This document shows, piece after piece, positions 35,193 to 43,765 of a stretch of DNA of 64,000 nt. The stretch lies in assembly GCA_963758845.1 (NCBI GenBank), contig CAVWWX010000001.1, forward strand, positions 62,001-126,000, read 5' to 3'. The stretch's first letter is position 1. The number at the start of each line of letters is the position of its first letter. The position numbers and the translations under genes were made by a program. Origin of the DNA: JBDTSW01 sp963758845 (lineage in GTDB: Bacteria > Actinomycetota > Thermoleophilia > Solirubrobacterales > 70-9). The notes beneath the pieces were generated by a model. The model worked only from the letters and a program-made list of their open reading frames with translations. It did no database searches and was not told the DNA's origin.

Positions 35193-36947
35193 ATGAGCCG
35201 ACGCAGCGCCACTCAGTCACTCGCAGCCTCGCCGACGATGGTCGGCGCGGTCACCGTGCTGATCGCGATCGTCGCGGTCTTCCTGGCCTACAACGCCAAC
35301 AACGGGCTCCCGTTCGTGCCCGTCTACCGCGTCTCGGTGGAGGTCCCGAACGCTGCCCGCCTGGGCACCAACAACGAGGTGCGGATCGGCGGCACCCGGG
35401 TCGGCGTCATCGAGTCGATCGAACCCGTCAGCGAGGGCGACACCACCGCGGACACGGGCGAGACCGTGGCGGCGGATGCCACCGAAGACACCGGCGGCGT
35501 CAAGGCGCTGTTGAACCTGAAGCTCGACAAGAGCGCGCAGCCGATTCCCCAGGACTCGGTCTTCCGCGTCCGCTACAAGTCGGCCTTCGGCCTCAAGTAC
35601 CTGGAGATCGTCCGGGGCAACGGCGACCCGGTGCCCGAGGGCTACGCGTTCGACGGCACCGACGACGGCGCCACCTGCCCCCTGCCCGAGACGGCGGACG
35701 AGCCTCCCGCCCAGGGCGCCGGCGCCAACGGCTGCTTCCAGGAGCAGACCGAGTTCGACGACATCGCGAACACCTTCGACACCGAGACCCGCGACAACGC
35801 CCGCCGCAACCTGACCGGGTTCGGCGACGGCTTCGCGGCCCGCGGCTACTCCCTGAACATCGCGATCGAGAACCTGCGCCCGCTGATCGAGAACCTGAAG
35901 CCGGTGGCCGACGTCCTCGTCGAGCCCACCACGCGGTTCGCCCGGTTCTTCCCCGAGCTCGGCGACGCCGCGCGCATCGTCGCCCCGGTGGCCGACGAGA
36001 ACGCCGAGCTGTTCACGTTCATGGCGACCACCTTCACCGCGATCTCGTCCGACCCCGAGGCGCTCAAGGAGACGATCTCGGAGGGCGTCCCGACGCTCCA
36101 GACCGGGATCGACACGCTGCCCAGGCAGGTCCCCTTCCTGCGTGACTTCACCACCCTGTCCCGCGCGCTCCAGCCGGGTGTCGCCGACCTCCGGATCACC
36201 CTGCCGACGCTGAACGACGCGATCGACGTCGGCACCCCGGTGCTGAACGACTCGGTGGGTCTCAACAGCCGGCTCGAAGGCGTCATGCGCGAGCTGCTGG
36301 ACCTGGTCGAGCAGCCCAGCACCCGGACCGCGCTGCTGCGCCTGAAGGACACGTTCGACACCGCGGAGCCGCTCGCCCGCTACGTGGTGCCCGCCCAGAC
36401 CAACTGCAACTACTGGAACTACTGGTTCACGTCGGTGCCCAACGCGCTGTCGGACGAGAGCACGATCGGCTACACCTTCCGCCAGGCGCTGACGAACTAC
36501 CCGCCGGGGCCGCAAGCGTTCAACCTCCCGAACGGTGACCCGCTCGTGGTCGACGCCGAGGCCGAGGCGCCGATGGCCGGCTACTCCGGCATCCAGTCGA
36601 ACGGCCAGATCGGTACAACCGCCCCGCCAGATCCCGGCGTCACCTATCAGTCGGACGACTTCGCGCCGTACAAGATCCCGATCACCTACGCCCCCGTCTA
36701 CGGGCCCGCGGGCCAGAACCTGCCGGGGCAGGACTTCGACGACTGCCAGGGCGGCCAGGTCGGCCTGCCGCTGGGCCAGCTGGGGCCACCGGGGAATGGC
36801 CAGCCGCTGAGCAACCCCGCGATCGCCGTGCCTGACCTGCCGGGGTCGCGGGGCCCGACCACCCTCTTCTGGAACCAGGACTCCACCCGCGAGCTCCGCG
36901 ACACCCGCGTCAACAGCCGCCAGCCACAGAGTTGGGACGGTCTCTGA
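35193..36947 (+). CDS. Mce-family protein 3 of 6
   Basis: 584 residues. A membrane helix lies at about 17-35 (GAVTVLIAIVAVFLAYNAN); the Mce domain follows with VPNAARLGTNNEVRIGGTRVG near residues 50-70 and a YKSAFGLKYLEIVRG segment near 128-142. The rest is helical with several Cys near the end. The ATG is 4 bases after the previous stop. Its TGA shares one base with the next ATG (TGATG). Confidence 0.9.
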   Translation: MSRRSATQSLAASPTMVGAVTVLIAIVAVFLAYNANNGLPFVPVYRVSVEVPNAARLGTNNEVRIGGTRVGVIESIEPVSEGDTTADTGETVAADATEDTGGVKALLNLKLDKSAQPIPQDSVFRVRYKSAFGLKYLEIVRGNGDPVPEGYAFDGTDDGATCPLPETADEPPAQGAGANGCFQEQTEFDDIANTFDTETRDNARRNLTGFGDGFAARGYSLNIAIENLRPLIENLKPVADVLVEPTTRFARFFPELGDAARIVAPVADENAELFTFMATTFTAISSDPEALKETISEGVPTLQTGIDTLPRQVPFLRDFTTLSRALQPGVADLRITLPTLNDAIDVGTPVLNDSVGLNSRLEGVMRELLDLVEQPSTRTALLRLKDTFDTAEPLARYVVPAQTNCNYWNYWFTSVPNALSDESTIGYTFRQALTNYPPGPQAFNLPNGDPLVVDAEAEAPMAGYSGIQSNGQIGTTAPPDPGVTYQSDDFAPYKIPITYAPVYGPAGQNLPGQDFDDCQGGQVGLPLGQLGPPGNGQPLSNPAIAVPDLPGSRGPTTLFWNQDSTRELRDTRVNSRQPQSWDGL

Positions 36948-38698
36948 TGCGATCCTCGGACTCGAAGCGGCGCATGCCCAACTGGGCGATCGGCCTGATC
37001 CTGATCGTCGTCGTCGGCGTCGGCTCGGTGCTGGCCTACACCAAGAAGCTTCCGTGGGGGGATCCCTACGAGGTCCAGGCCGTGTTCGCGAACGCGCAGA
37101 ACCTGCGCCCGAAGGCGCCGGTGCGGATCGCCGGCATCAACGTCGGCGAGGTCACCTCGGTCGAGCACCTGACGATGGACGACCCCGCGCTTCAGGCCCA
37201 GGCCGACGCCCAGGAGACCCCGCTGCCGGAGGAGGGTGCGGGGCAGGCCGCGGCCCTGGTGACGATGCAGCTCAACGACGAGGCGCTCCCCCTCCACGAG
37301 GACGCTCAGTTCCAGCTGCGGCCGCGCCTGTTCCTGGAAGGCAATCTCTTCGTCGACACCAAGCCCGGCAGCCCGAACGCCCAGGCGGTCGGCGAGGACC
37401 ACAGGTTCGCCGTCACGCAGACCTCCAGCTCGGTGCAGATCGACCAGGTCTTCACGACCCTCCAGTCCGACGTCCGGGCGGACCTCCAGACGTTCCTCGA
37501 CCAGTTCGGCAACGCGCTGATGAAGTACGGCGGCGCGAAGGGGTTCCAGGAGCTCTACCGCTCGTCCGAGGGCGCGTTCAAGTACACGTCGCAGGTGAAC
37601 GAGGCGCTCCAGGGCACCCGCACCCACGACCTCTCGGGGCTGATCGGCAACCTCGACAAGGTCGTCGCCGCGCTTGGCTCGAACGAGACCGCGCTGCAGG
37701 AGCTGGTGACCAACTTCCGGGTGGTCTCGGGTTCGTTCGCCGCCGAATCGGCCTCGCTCGAGCAGGCGATCGCGAAGCTGCCCGACGTCCTCGACGCCGC
37801 CCAGCCGGCGTTCGCGAACCTGAACGCCGCGTTCCCGCCGCTGCGCGCCTTCTCGCGCGAGGCGCTCCCGGGCGTGCGCTCGACGGCGCCGACGCTGCGA
37901 GCCGCCACGCCGCTGATCGACCAGGTGCGGCTGCTGGTCTCCGAGCCGGAGCTGCGCGGCCTGGTCGCCGACCTGCGCCCGACGATCCCCGACCTGGCCC
38001 GCCTCTCGGCGCGAACCAAGCCGCTGCTGGACGAGTTCCGCAGCGTCTCGAGCTGTTTCAACGAGGTCGTGATCCCGTGGTCGAACGACACCGTCGACCC
38101 GCCGGCCTTCTACTCGAGCAACCTGGAGCCGAAGGGCACGGTCGCCGAAGAGACGGCCTCCGGCCTCGTCGGAATCGCCAGCGAGAGCCGCTCCGGCGAC
38201 GCGAACGGCCAGTACATCCGCGTCCAGGCGGGTGGCGGCGCCAACACGGTCCTGATCCCGGGAGGGGCACCCGACGGCACCGACTCGGTCGGCCTCCTGG
38301 ACTTCCCGCTGCTGGGCGGCGTTCCCAGCGTGCACGGGAACACGGCTGACTCGCAGGTGCCGCAGTTCAAGCGAAACGTGGCCTGTGAGACCCAGGAGCC
38401 CCCGGACCTCGCGGCGGCGGGAGTCACCGCCGGCGACGCGGGGATGCCCTCCTCGCCGAACCCGGTCGGCCCCGAGGACCTGATCGACATCATCAACGAC
38501 ATCATCCCGCTGCTGCCGGCCGACGCCGCCGCGCAGCTGAGGCGCGAGTCCGCCGCCTACATCGAGGCCCAGCAGGAGGGCGACCCCGACGCGCTGGCCG
38601 AGGCGGCGCAGGGCCTGCAGGAGGCACTCCAGGAGCTCTCGCAGTCGGGTAGCGCGAAGCTGGACGAGGCGACCGCGAACACGGAGCTGGGCGGCTGA
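36947..38698 (+). CDS. Mce-family protein 4 of 6
   Basis: 583 residues. Membrane helix near residues 13-31 (WAIGLILIVVVGVGSVLAY), Mce domain YEVQAVFANAQNLRPKAPVR near 42-61 through GNLFVDTKPGSP near 134, followed by long helices (residues 160-370) and an acidic C-terminus with Gln/Glu repeats (AAQGLQEALQELSQSG). Start ATG overlaps the previous stop as TGATG. Confidence 0.9.
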   Translation: MRSSDSKRRMPNWAIGLILIVVVGVGSVLAYTKKLPWGDPYEVQAVFANAQNLRPKAPVRIAGINVGEVTSVEHLTMDDPALQAQADAQETPLPEEGAGQAAALVTMQLNDEALPLHEDAQFQLRPRLFLEGNLFVDTKPGSPNAQAVGEDHRFAVTQTSSSVQIDQVFTTLQSDVRADLQTFLDQFGNALMKYGGAKGFQELYRSSEGAFKYTSQVNEALQGTRTHDLSGLIGNLDKVVAALGSNETALQELVTNFRVVSGSFAAESASLEQAIAKLPDVLDAAQPAFANLNAAFPPLRAFSREALPGVRSTAPTLRAATPLIDQVRLLVSEPELRGLVADLRPTIPDLARLSARTKPLLDEFRSVSSCFNEVVIPWSNDTVDPPAFYSSNLEPKGTVAEETASGLVGIASESRSGDANGQYIRVQAGGGANTVLIPGGAPDGTDSVGLLDFPLLGGVPSVHGNTADSQVPQFKRNVACETQEPPDLAAAGVTAGDAGMPSSPNPVGPEDLIDIINDIIPLLPADAAAQLRRESAAYIEAQQEGDPDALAEAAQGLQEALQELSQSGSAKLDEATANTELGG

Positions 38699-40080
38699 TG
38701 GCCGTCGCGATCCGAAAGCACCTGCGCGACTTCATCGCCGTGGCCGTCCTGCTGGTCGTGGCCGGCGCGGTGACCCTTTACATCTTCCAGGAGCAGCGCC
38801 TGCGCATCCCGATCCTGGAGGAGAAGCCCTTCGAGCTGAAGGCCGAGTTCGAGACGGCCCAGGCGGTCGTCCCCGGCCAGGGACAGACGATCCGGGTCGC
38901 GGGCGTCCGCGTGGGCGACGTGCAGGACGTGGCGCTCGAGAACGGCGTCGGCGTCGTGACCTTCGCGATCGACCGCGAGTACCTGCCGGTCTACCAGGAC
39001 GCGACGCTTCTGATGCGGCCGACCACCGGCCTCAAGGACATGTTCTTCCAGCTCGACCCGGGCACCCAGGCCGCGGGCGAGTACGAGGAGGGCGATGTCG
39101 TGCCCGTCTCGAACACCGCGCCCGACGTGAACCTCGACGAGGTCCTCGAGGCGCTCGACTCCGACACGCAGGCCTACCTGCGGCTGCTCCTGGTCGGCGC
39201 CGGGACGGGCCTGGAGGGCCGCGACAAGGACCTCGGCGAGGTCCTGGGCGGGCTCGGGCCGATCAACGAGGACCTGCGCAAGCTGAACTCCAAGGTCGCG
39301 TCGCGCCAGCAGAACCTGCGTACCCTGGTTCACAACTTCAACGTCCTCACCGGCCGCATCGCCCAAGCCGACGAGGACCTGGTCGAGCTGGTCACGACGT
39401 CCAACACGGCCCTCGGCGCCATCGCCGACCAGGACCCGAGCGTGCGCCGCGCCGTCGAGCTCCTCGGCCCGACCCTGACCCAGGCCGAGTCCACGCTGAA
39501 CGAGGTCTCGAACTTCGCCGCGGTCGCCGGGCCTGCGTTCAACGACCTGCGCCCGTTCGCCCGCAACCTCGACGAGTCGAACGCCTCGCTGGAGCAGCTG
39601 GCGAACTCGGCGACCCCGGTGCTGGAGAACGAGGTGCGGCCCTTCGTCCGCGCCGCCCGCAAGCCGGTCCCGGACCTGCGCCAGGCCGCGGACCGCTACT
39701 CGAGCGCCGCGCCGCGCCTGACCACGGTCGGCAAGAAGCTCAACGTCCTGACGAACATGGCGGCGCTCAACCCGAACGGCGCCGAGCCCACGGGCACCGC
39801 CGGGCGCGACGAGGGCTTCCTGTACTGGGTCGGCTGGCTCGGGCACAACGGCAACTACATCTTCAACACGGCCGACGGCAACGGCCCCTGGCGCCGGATC
39901 TACTTCACGGCGGGCTGCAACCAGCTGGTCAACATCCTCACCGGCGGCACCGGCGGCCTGATCCCGACGCCACCGTCGGGCGGCGAGGAGTTCAACGCGC
40001 TCCTGCAGCAGGTCAGAGGCCTTGCCTCGGGCGTCGGCACCCTGTTCGCCGACGGAGGGTTGTGTGATCCGGACACATGA
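38698..40080 (+). CDS. Mce-family protein 5 of 6
   Basis: 460 residues. Membrane helix near 12-31 (FIAVAVLLVVAGAVTLYIF), Mce domain with FELKAEFETAQAVVPGQGQT near 44-63 and IRVAGVRVGDV, then a helical domain to about 330 and a C-terminal part with two Cys (TAGCNQLV and GGLCDPDT). TGATG overlap with protein 4. Confidence 0.9.
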   Translation: MAVAIRKHLRDFIAVAVLLVVAGAVTLYIFQEQRLRIPILEEKPFELKAEFETAQAVVPGQGQTIRVAGVRVGDVQDVALENGVGVVTFAIDREYLPVYQDATLLMRPTTGLKDMFFQLDPGTQAAGEYEEGDVVPVSNTAPDVNLDEVLEALDSDTQAYLRLLLVGAGTGLEGRDKDLGEVLGGLGPINEDLRKLNSKVASRQQNLRTLVHNFNVLTGRIAQADEDLVELVTTSNTALGAIADQDPSVRRAVELLGPTLTQAESTLNEVSNFAAVAGPAFNDLRPFARNLDESNASLEQLANSATPVLENEVRPFVRAARKPVPDLRQAADRYSSAAPRLTTVGKKLNVLTNMAALNPNGAEPTGTAGRDEGFLYWVGWLGHNGNYIFNTADGNGPWRRIYFTAGCNQLVNILTGGTGGLIPTPPSGGEEFNALLQQVRGLASGVGTLFADGGLCDPDT

Positions 40081-40117
40081 TCGAGCGTGACGGACAAGCA
40101 CGGGAGGTGAGCGCCTG

Positions 40118-41704
40118 ATGCAGAAGCAAGCGCCTGGCGTCGGCCGCATCCTGATCGCCGTCGGCTTCACGCTGTCGTGCTTCGGCCTGATCCTGTTCCT
40201 GTGGATCGCCTTCGGTGGCCCGATCCCGCTGAAGCCCGAGAGCTACAAGGTCACCGCCTACTTCCCCGAGACGACCACCTTGGCCCGTGAGTCCGACGTG
40301 CGGATCGGCGGCGTCTCCGTGGGCAAGGTCAAGGAGATCCAGCTCGCCCCGCAGGAGTTCCGCGTGAACGGGAACGACACGACCGAGGCGACGATGGAGA
40401 TCAGGCCCGAGTTCGCGCCGATCTCCGAGGACACCCGGGCGATCCTGCGCCAGAAGACGCTGCTGGGCGAGACCTACATCGAGCTGACCCCCGGCAGCGA
40501 GCCTGGCGAGCAGGCGGCGCCCGTGTCGCTGGGCGCCGCCGCGAACGTCTCCGACGCCGACTCCGAGGGCATCGCCACCGTCGAGGAGGGTGGCACCCTG
40601 GGCGTCGAGCAGACCCAGGACGCGACGCAGATCGACGAGATCTTCAACGCGCTCGACGAGCAGACGCGCGAGTCCTTCCAGAGCTGGCTCGCCAGCTCCT
40701 CGGATGCGATCGAGGGGCGGGGGCTCGACCTGAACGACGCGCTCGGCAACCTGGGCCCGTTCGTCAGCGACGCCGCCGACCTGCTGGAGATCCTGAACCG
40801 GCAGAAGGTCGCCCTGAAGGGCCTGGTGCGCGACACCGGCTCGGTGTTCGAGGCCCTGACCGCGCAGGACCAGGCGCTCGCCGGCGTGATCACGGGCTCG
40901 AACGAGACCTTCGAGGCCCTCGCGAGCGAGGACGAGGCGCTGGCCGAGTCGTTCCAGATCCTGCCCACGTTCGAGCGCGAGTCCCGCCTGACGTTCGAGC
41001 GGCTGGACGAGTTCCAGGCCGACACGCGGCCGCTGGTCCAGGACCTGATCCCGGTCGCCAACGACCTGTCGCCCACGCTGGCGTCGGTGCGGCGCCTGTC
41101 GCCCAACCTCGAGAGCCTCTTCGGCAAGCTCGAGGTGCTGATCGACGCCAGCGTCGAGGGGCTGCCCGCGCTCGAGCGCACGCTCAACGGGCTGGGCCCG
41201 GTGCTCGAGGAGCTCGACCCGTTCCTCGCGAACCTGAACCCCGTCATCCGCTACCTCGAGTTCCAGAAGACCACTGTCACCGACTTCCTCGCCGGCCCGG
41301 GCGTGGCGCTGGCGAACTCGATCGACCCGGTCGCTTCCGACCAGGACGCGCCGCGCCACTACCTCCGCCAGCTCGGGTACCTGGGCGCCGAGACCCTGGG
41401 CGTCCACCCGGTCCGCCTGTCGACGAACCGCTCGAACGGCTACCTCGCCCCCGGTGCGCTGACGAGCTTCACGGCGGCGTCCAACGGCATGTTCCCCAGC
41501 TTCGACTGCCGCAACCTCGACTACAGCGAGGGCACCACCCCGGGCTCGCCCGAGGCGACCAGCGAGGAGATCCACACCGCCGACGACCCGGATCCGGACG
41601 CCAACGCGCCGGTCGGGGTCAGCTTCGCGCCCTGCATCATCGAGGAGCCCTTCCCCGGCGGCTTCTCCGACACCCGCTTCCCGAACCTCTTCGCCGACCC
41701 CTAG
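40118..41704 (+). CDS. Mce-family protein 6 of 6
   Basis: 528 residues. Membrane helix near residues 9-29 (RILIAVGFTLSCFGLILFLWI), Mce domain YKVTAYFPETTTLARESDVR near 45-64 to GETYIELTPGSEPG near 122-135, then helical region and a C-terminus with two Cys (FDCRNLDY, APCII). The 37-base gap before it, with GGGAGG, is the only sizeable gap in the block. In classical mce operons this last position (MceF) ends the block. Confidence 0.9.
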   Translation: MQKQAPGVGRILIAVGFTLSCFGLILFLWIAFGGPIPLKPESYKVTAYFPETTTLARESDVRIGGVSVGKVKEIQLAPQEFRVNGNDTTEATMEIRPEFAPISEDTRAILRQKTLLGETYIELTPGSEPGEQAAPVSLGAAANVSDADSEGIATVEEGGTLGVEQTQDATQIDEIFNALDEQTRESFQSWLASSSDAIEGRGLDLNDALGNLGPFVSDAADLLEILNRQKVALKGLVRDTGSVFEALTAQDQALAGVITGSNETFEALASEDEALAESFQILPTFERESRLTFERLDEFQADTRPLVQDLIPVANDLSPTLASVRRLSPNLESLFGKLEVLIDASVEGLPALERTLNGLGPVLEELDPFLANLNPVIRYLEFQKTTVTDFLAGPGVALANSIDPVASDQDAPRHYLRQLGYLGAETLGVHPVRLSTNRSNGYLAPGALTSFTAASNGMFPSFDCRNLDYSEGTTPGSPEATSEEIHTADDPDPDANAPVGVSFAPCIIEEPFPGGFSDTRFPNLFADP

Positions 41705-41782
41705 GCCGGCGAGCCCGGCGAGCGTGGCCGGCGCCTCCTCTGCGCATAGGATGCTCGCCAGCCGCATGGAGGAGGGAGGACG

Positions 41783-42199
41783 GTGGCGCTGTTCAAGGAC
41801 GCGGACGAGGTGTATGCCACGCTCGGGAAGCTGTTCTCGGATCTCGCCGAGGACGAGGTGCTCTCGGCGCGCTTCAGCGAGGCGAACACGATCGTGCGGT
41901 ATGAGTACTCCGACCCGGACGCCGCGATCACGGTCCGCCTGGAAGAGGGCCAGCCGGCGGTGGTGGAGTTCGGCGAGACCGAGATGGAGCCCGAGGTGAC
42001 GATGTCGATGAGCGCGGACACCGGGCATCGCTTCTGGCTCGGGGGCGTGAACGTGACCGCGGCCCTGGGCCGCGGCGAGATGCGCGCGGTCGGGCCCGTC
42101 GCGAAGATCCTGAAGCTGGTCCCGCTGGCGAAGCCGGTGTTTCCGCGCTACCGCGCCCAGCTCGAGGCGCAGGGGCGCCAGGATCTGGTGGGGGCCTGA
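41783..42199 (+). CDS. SCP2 sterol-carrier-like protein
   Basis: 138 residues from GTG 41783, with a GGAGGGAGGAC ribosome-binding region. The SCP2 domain spans most of it, with VTMSMSADTGHRFWLGGVN and LGRGEMRAVGPVAKILKLVPLA in shorter form near 80-125. SCP2 proteins hold hydrophobic ligands such as sterols or fatty acyl chains. Lying directly after six Mce genes, it may accept lipid brought in by that system; this is inference. Confidence 0.85.
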   Translation: MALFKDADEVYATLGKLFSDLAEDEVLSARFSEANTIVRYEYSDPDAAITVRLEEGQPAVVEFGETEMEPEVTMSMSADTGHRFWLGGVNVTAALGRGEMRAVGPVAKILKLVPLAKPVFPRYRAQLEAQGRQDLVGA

Positions 42200-42209
42200 G
42201 GAGAGCCGG

Positions 42210-42914
42210 ATGGGCGCGAAGGACGACGCCGCGGCCTGGGCCGAGACGGTGCGGGCCGTCGGCAAGCGCAGGGAGCTCACGTACGACGAGGTCGGCGGCC
42301 TGAACCCGCGAGGTGGCCCTGCCGCGCTGTGCCCGGGTGGCACGAACCGGCTGACCGGGCAGCTCTCGGACGGGTTCTGGGGCGCCTCGTGCGACGCCGA
42401 CGAACGCGAGGAGGGCTCGCTGTTCTCGAAGGCGGTCATCCCGCACGCGATCCTGGCCAAGGCCCACGTGCCGGATCTGGCGCAGGCGATGCCACCGTTC
42501 AACGTGGAATCGCTCGAGCGCAGCGCCGAGGACGTGATCGAGCGGCGCACCAGCCGCCACAAGGTGCAGTTCGAGAGCATCGAGTTCAACCAGCGGTTCC
42601 TGGCGACGGTGCCCAGCGAGTACGACCCGGTGGCCCTGCGCGAGATGTTCGGGCCGGGGTTCCTGGACTGGGTGACCACGATCGACCGCGAGGTCGACTT
42701 CGGCGTGTCCGAGGGGCAGATCTACTTCCACTGGCGGCTTCGCGAGCGCACTCGCGAGGAGTACGAGGCGGCCCTCGACTCCGGCGCCGGGCTCTTCACC
42801 CGCGTCTACCGCGAGGTGGAGGAGCACGGCATGCACACCTACCAGCCCGGCCCCTGGCACGCCGGCCTCGAACCCTTCCCGGACGCCAAGGGTGAGCCTG
42901 CTCAGTCCGGGTAG
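42210..42914 (+). CDS. Hypothetical protein with DUF3137-like half
   Basis: 234 residues, no signal peptide or membrane helix. The second half, FESIEFNQRFLATVPSEYDP then FGPGFLDWVTTIDREVDFGV, resembles the DUF3137 type of soluble domain, a weak assignment. The N-terminus has two Cys (AALCPGG, GASCDAD). It follows the SCP2 gene by 10 bases and probably shares its operon. It converges on the Nudix gene with a 13-base overlap. Confidence 0.6.
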   Translation: MGAKDDAAAWAETVRAVGKRRELTYDEVGGLNPRGGPAALCPGGTNRLTGQLSDGFWGASCDADEREEGSLFSKAVIPHAILAKAHVPDLAQAMPPFNVESLERSAEDVIERRTSRHKVQFESIEFNQRFLATVPSEYDPVALREMFGPGFLDWVTTIDREVDFGVSEGQIYFHWRLRERTREEYEAALDSGAGLFTRVYREVEEHGMHTYQPGPWHAGLEPFPDAKGEPAQSG

Positions 42915-43516
42915 TCCGGGTCGCCGGGGAGCACGACGCGCCAGTCCTCGCGGCTCCCGAGAACCTTCGGCAGGATCGGCTGGACGGCGCGCTCGCGGGC
43001 CGCCGCCATTACCTCCTGCGCCGTCGCGAACCCGGACAGCTCCTCGAGGTTTCGGACCGTCGGGAAGACGATCTCCAGCTCGTCGCGCGAGTGGCGCTCG
43101 AGGGCCTCGGCCGGCGCGATCCACGCGACCTCGGTGATCTCCGAGGCGTCCGGCTCCGGCTTGGCGTGGGGCGGCGCGATCGCGACGTAGAAGCGGGTGT
43201 CGAAGCGGACCGAGACGGGCTCGGGCGTGATCCAGCGCGACCACTCGACGAGGCCGGCGATGTCGGGCAGCTCGATGCCCGCCTCCTCGGCCAGCTCCCG
43301 CGCCGCGCACACACGGTGCGCCTCCTCCTCGGTGTGGGCGGCCAGCTCGTCGGCGTCGACCGCGCCGCCGGGGAAGACCCAGACCCCGGGCATGAAGCTC
43401 GCCGCGTCGGTCCGGCGGGCCAGCAGGACCTCGAGCCCGCGACTGGAGTGCCGTCCCCCGCGCCGCAGCAGCACAACCGTCGCAGCCGGGCGTGGTGTGA
43501 CCGGTTCAGCGCTCAT
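42902..43516 (-). CDS. Nudix hydrolase (NUDT7/NUDT19-like)
   Basis: 204 residues. The fold starts AATVVLLRRGG and contains a Nudix box, WVFPGGAVDADELAA followed by CAARELAEEAGIEL, with an insert between the Gly part and the REx2EE part as in NUDT7/NUDT19 CoA- or acyl-CoA-diphosphatases. The C-terminus is helical. Given the many CoA genes in this window a CoA derivative is a plausible substrate, but this is not shown by sequence. Confidence 0.88.
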   Translation of the reverse strand: MSAEPVTPRPAATVVLLRRGGRHSSRGLEVLLARRTDAASFMPGVWVFPGGAVDADELAAHTEEEAHRVCAARELAEEAGIELPDIAGLVEWSRWITPEPVSVRFDTRFYVAIAPPHAKPEPDASEITEVAWIAPAEALERHSRDELEIVFPTVRNLEELSGFATAQEVMAAARERAVQPILPKVLGSREDWRVVLPGDPDYPD

Positions 43517-43552
43517 CCGCGGGGAATCTATCCGCGATACCCTGCCGCGGCG

Positions 43553-43738
43553 ATGGAGGCCGGAACTCAGACCAAGCAGCTCTGGGTCTGCACGTCGTGC
43601 GGGTTCATCTACGACCCCGACGAGGGCGACCCCGACGGCGGCATCCCGCCCGGCACCGCCTTCGACGACATCCCCGACAGCTGGTTCTGCCCCGTCTGCG
43701 GCGCCCGCAAGGCGGACTTCGAGCCCTACCAGGACTAG
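43553..43738 (+). CDS. Rubredoxin
   Basis: 61-residue one-iron electron carrier. The four iron ligands are Cys13, Cys16, Cys46 and Cys49 in WVCTSCGFIYDP and DSWFCPVCGARK. Length and spacing are standard. No ribosome-binding site precedes the ATG, so translation may be leaderless. In Actinobacteria rubredoxins often serve alkane hydroxylases; no such gene is present here. Confidence 0.95.
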   Translation: MEAGTQTKQLWVCTSCGFIYDPDEGDPDGGIPPGTAFDDIPDSWFCPVCGARKADFEPYQD

Positions 43739-43765
43739 GCGCGCCGGGGCGGGATTCGAAACGCG

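Noticed and set aside
33059..35212. 717-residue minus-strand open frame across Mce protein 2
   Set aside because: Low-complexity antisense shadow; the plus strand encodes a clear Mce protein.
40013..42679. 888-residue minus-strand open frame across the last mce genes
   Set aside because: Antisense shadow produced by GC bias, with no domain and no plausible start.
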